Below are positions 40,497 to 42,082 of a DNA stretch of 42,082 nt, piece after piece. Source of the stretch: Gammaproteobacteria bacterium (GTDB lineage Bacteria; Pseudomonadota; Gammaproteobacteria; Thiohalomonadales; Thiohalomonadaceae). Location of the stretch: NCBI GenBank assembly GCA_023228645.1, contig JALOAT010000035.1, positions 1 to 42,082 on the forward strand, written 5' to 3'. Below the pieces are notes generated by a model. That model had not been told where the DNA came from. It did no database searches and saw only the letters and a list, made by a program, of their open reading frames with translations. The position numbers and the translations under genes were made by a program. Position 1 is the first letter of the stretch, and each line of letters opens with the position of its first letter.

Positions 40497-41189
40497 ATGG
40501 ATATCCAGAAAGTCATCCAGACGCTCATCGCGTCCGAATATTACCCGCGTGGCAAGAAGCGTTCAGAGGCCGATTACCGGCCGGTGGTGACCCTCTCCCG
40601 CGACGTCGGTTCGGGCGGCAGCGAGATCGCCTCACGCCTCGCCAAGCGTCTCGGCGTGCCGCTCTATGACAAGGAGATCCTCGACGCCATCGCCGAGCGT
40701 GCGAAGGTGGATCGCGAACTCATGGCGCGCCTGGACGAGAAGACCAAGGACATCCGCGATTCCTGGCTGTTTGGCCTGCTATCGGGGCAGAGCTCGTTTC
40801 TTTCTTCCTATCGCCATCACCTGTTTGATGTGCTGCTGTGCATCGCCCAGCAAGGCGGCGTGATCGTGGGGCGTGGCGCCCACATCGTGCTGGCCAATCG
40901 CGAGGCCTTCCGCCTACGCGTGGTGGGCAGTGAAGATCGTTGCGCCGATCGCGTGGCGGCGCGGAACGGCCTGGACCGCGAGGCCGCGCTGGAGCGCGTG
41001 CGCCACATCAACAGGGAGCGCGACGAATCCACCTTCAGGTTGGTGCATCATCACCTCAACGAGGCGCACACCTTCGACCTGGTGCTCAATACCGACAAGC
41101 TCGACGACTGGGACGTGGTCTGCGAATTCACCTTGAACGCCATGCGCGCCATGGGTTTTAACCTGAACGTGAAGGAAATCCATGGCTGA
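40497..41189 (+). CDS. Cytidylate kinase-like family protein
   Basis: The product has 230 residues. The N-terminal segment VVTLSRDVGSGGSEIASRLAKRLGVPLYDKEIL is the P-loop region of the cytidylate-kinase-like family. The loop reads GSGGSE, so the usual Walker A GK[ST] lysine is missing, as is common in this family. A GRGAH motif and RVAARNGLDREAALERVRHINRERDE form the lid region. The substrate is not established. It overlaps the atpC start by 8 bases, so the two are co-expressed. Confidence 0.9.
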   Translation: MDIQKVIQTLIASEYYPRGKKRSEADYRPVVTLSRDVGSGGSEIASRLAKRLGVPLYDKEILDAIAERAKVDRELMARLDEKTKDIRDSWLFGLLSGQSSFLSSYRHHLFDVLLCIAQQGGVIVGRGAHIVLANREAFRLRVVGSEDRCADRVAARNGLDREAALERVRHINRERDESTFRLVHHHLNEAHTFDLVLNTDKLDDWDVVCEFTLNAMRAMGFNLNVKEIHG

Positions 41190-41622
41190 GGTGCCACTGT
41201 CTGACAAGACGCTCAGGCTGGAGATCGTCAGCGCCCAGGCCCAGGTATATTCAGGCCAGGCACACATGGTATCCGTGCAGGCGGTGAGCGGCGAACTCGG
41301 TATCCTGCCGCGCCACGCGCCGCTCATGACATTCCTGGTGCCCGGTGAAGTACGTATCCGCACTGCCTCGGGTGACGAGGAATTCATCTACGTGGACGGC
41401 GGTTTCCTGGAGGTGCAGCCCGACGTGGTGACCATTCTCGCCGACACCGCCGTGCGTGGTGGCGACATCGACGAGGAGGCGGCGCTCAAGGCGCGCCGCG
41501 CGGCCGAGGAAGCCATGCGCACCGCCACGCTTTACAGCGATCGCGACCTGGCCCAGGCGGAACTGCTCAAGGCCCTCGCCCAGCTGCGTACCCTCGAACA
41601 CACCCGCCGCCGCGGGCGCTGA
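41182..41622 (+). CDS. atpC: F1 ATP synthase epsilon subunit
   Basis: The product has 146 residues. The N-terminal beta-sandwich (LRLEIVSAQAQVYSGQAHMVSVQAVSGELGILPRHAPLMTFLVPGEVRI) and FIYVDGGFLEVQPDVVTILADTAVRGGDID match epsilon. The C-terminal helical pair follows (EEAALKARRAAEEAM). Normally atpC follows atpD in the atp operon. Here it follows a kinase-like gene and no other ATP synthase subunit lies in the window. It may be a second copy or a relocated gene. Confidence 0.93.
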   Translation: MAEVPLSDKTLRLEIVSAQAQVYSGQAHMVSVQAVSGELGILPRHAPLMTFLVPGEVRIRTASGDEEFIYVDGGFLEVQPDVVTILADTAVRGGDIDEEAALKARRAAEEAMRTATLYSDRDLAQAELLKALAQLRTLEHTRRRGR

Positions 41623-42082
41623 CATCGCTGCAATCGAATATCAGCCACGGGCGGAGTCGATGTGCTCCGCCTGCGCTCAGTCGCATACTCCCTGCGTTGC
41701 TCTCGACCGCCTGCTCCCGGCGCGGTCTACTCCTCCATCCATGGAGTCGTACCTCGCGCATCCATGCGCTCGCCTCCCGGAGGGCTGTCTCTTGGTCACA
41801 TCATTCGTGGAGGGACAGAGGCTTGGCAATTAGCGCATTAACCGCCGGCTGCAAAAAGATTCGTTCCTTCTCCCTCCGGGAGAAGGACAGGATGAGGGGA
41901 TCAATAATCCAACAGCCGCATCTGAATTGATCCCCTCTCCCCCGCCCTCTCCCGGAGGGCTGTCTCTTAGTCACATTTTTTTGAGAGGGAACAGGAACTT
42001 CGGTGAAAACGGATGATCGGATCGCGCATTTGGGAGAGGAAGATGCGCGATGCCAAGGGTGACAAATGCTGAGAACTGGGCC
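41623..42082. other. Intergenic end region with dispersed repeats, no gene seen
   Basis: In 460 bases there is a 7-bp stem-loop after atpC (GGCGGAG at 41650 with CTCCGCC at 41665-41671), which may end its transcript. Copies of the GAGAGGG-type repeat also found at 6004-6128 follow at 41867-41900 and 41932-41960, as well as a 28-base direct repeat (41774 and 41949). No reading frame has a convincing start and codon pattern. Confidence 0.6.
41774..41976 (+). repeat. 28-base direct repeat (two copies)
   Basis: Copies at 41774-41801 and 41949-41976 begin CTCCCGGAGGGCTGTCTCTT and end GTCACAT. They differ at one base (G or A before GTCACAT). Both are followed by a GAGGGA-ACAG type segment, linking them to the dispersed GAGAGGG element. 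Confidence 0.85.

Overview
The window looks like chromosomal DNA of a high-GC gammaproteobacterium, probably a sulfur-metabolising lineage of the Ectothiorhodospiraceae/Chromatiales kind. The class assignment rests on a class I adenylate cyclase (cyaA), frataxin (cyaY) and the order lptM-lysA-(CoA-binding)-dapF-DUF484-xerC, which is typical of Gammaproteobacteria. The finer placement is inference. I saw no tRNA, rRNA, CRISPR array or insertion sequence.

Positions 1-16824 form an extracellular-polysaccharide locus. A leftward operon (16824 to 7798) encodes five cytoplasmic or membrane-associated glycosyltransferases of GT4/GT2 type, a Wzy/ligase-like membrane protein, a hexapeptide acyltransferase and a UDP-glucuronate-type 4-epimerase. 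Facing it are an asparagine-synthase-like amidotransferase of the exosortase/EPS type and a formyltransferase-polysaccharide deacetylase fusion. Interleaved are three paralogous lipoproteins (1-651 partial, 911-2578, 4748-5845) of a family I do not recognise. They share a ~350-residue, Trp/Tyr-rich, probably all-helical domain, and one copy also carries an Ig-like spacer.

Positions 17112-27436 are mostly housekeeping: a small Cys-rich protein, cyaA, a diheme cytochrome-DUF302 fusion with a stand-alone DUF302 protein, cyaY, lptM-lysA, a CoA-binding protein, dapF-DUF484-xerC (stop/start overlaps) and a FliL-like exported protein.

Positions 27500-39590 are an accessory block of visibly lower GC. 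A lipoprotein gene with a good CRP site and a rho-independent terminator reads leftward. Diverging from it is a long rightward gene set: TusA-like carrier, YeeE/YedE sulfur transporter, second TusA-like protein, two or three small DsrE-like proteins, a tandem-rhodanese lipoprotein, a 5-heme cytochrome, a tiny CxC protein, a 3-heme cytochrome, an outer-membrane porin, then a PAS histidine kinase and a sigma54-type response regulator. The promoter region has a textbook sigma54 -24/-12 element, an IHF-like site and two palindromic enhancer-like sites 40 bp apart. Together these suggest a two-component, sigma54-controlled system that couples sulfur (or selenium/tellurium oxyanion) uptake and sulfane transfer to a heme-porin electron conduit. 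I consider this the best candidate for an undescribed system.

Positions 39697-41622 hold trmO, a cytidylate-kinase-like gene and an atpC that stands apart from other ATP synthase genes. The final 460 bases are intergenic and rich in dispersed repeats.
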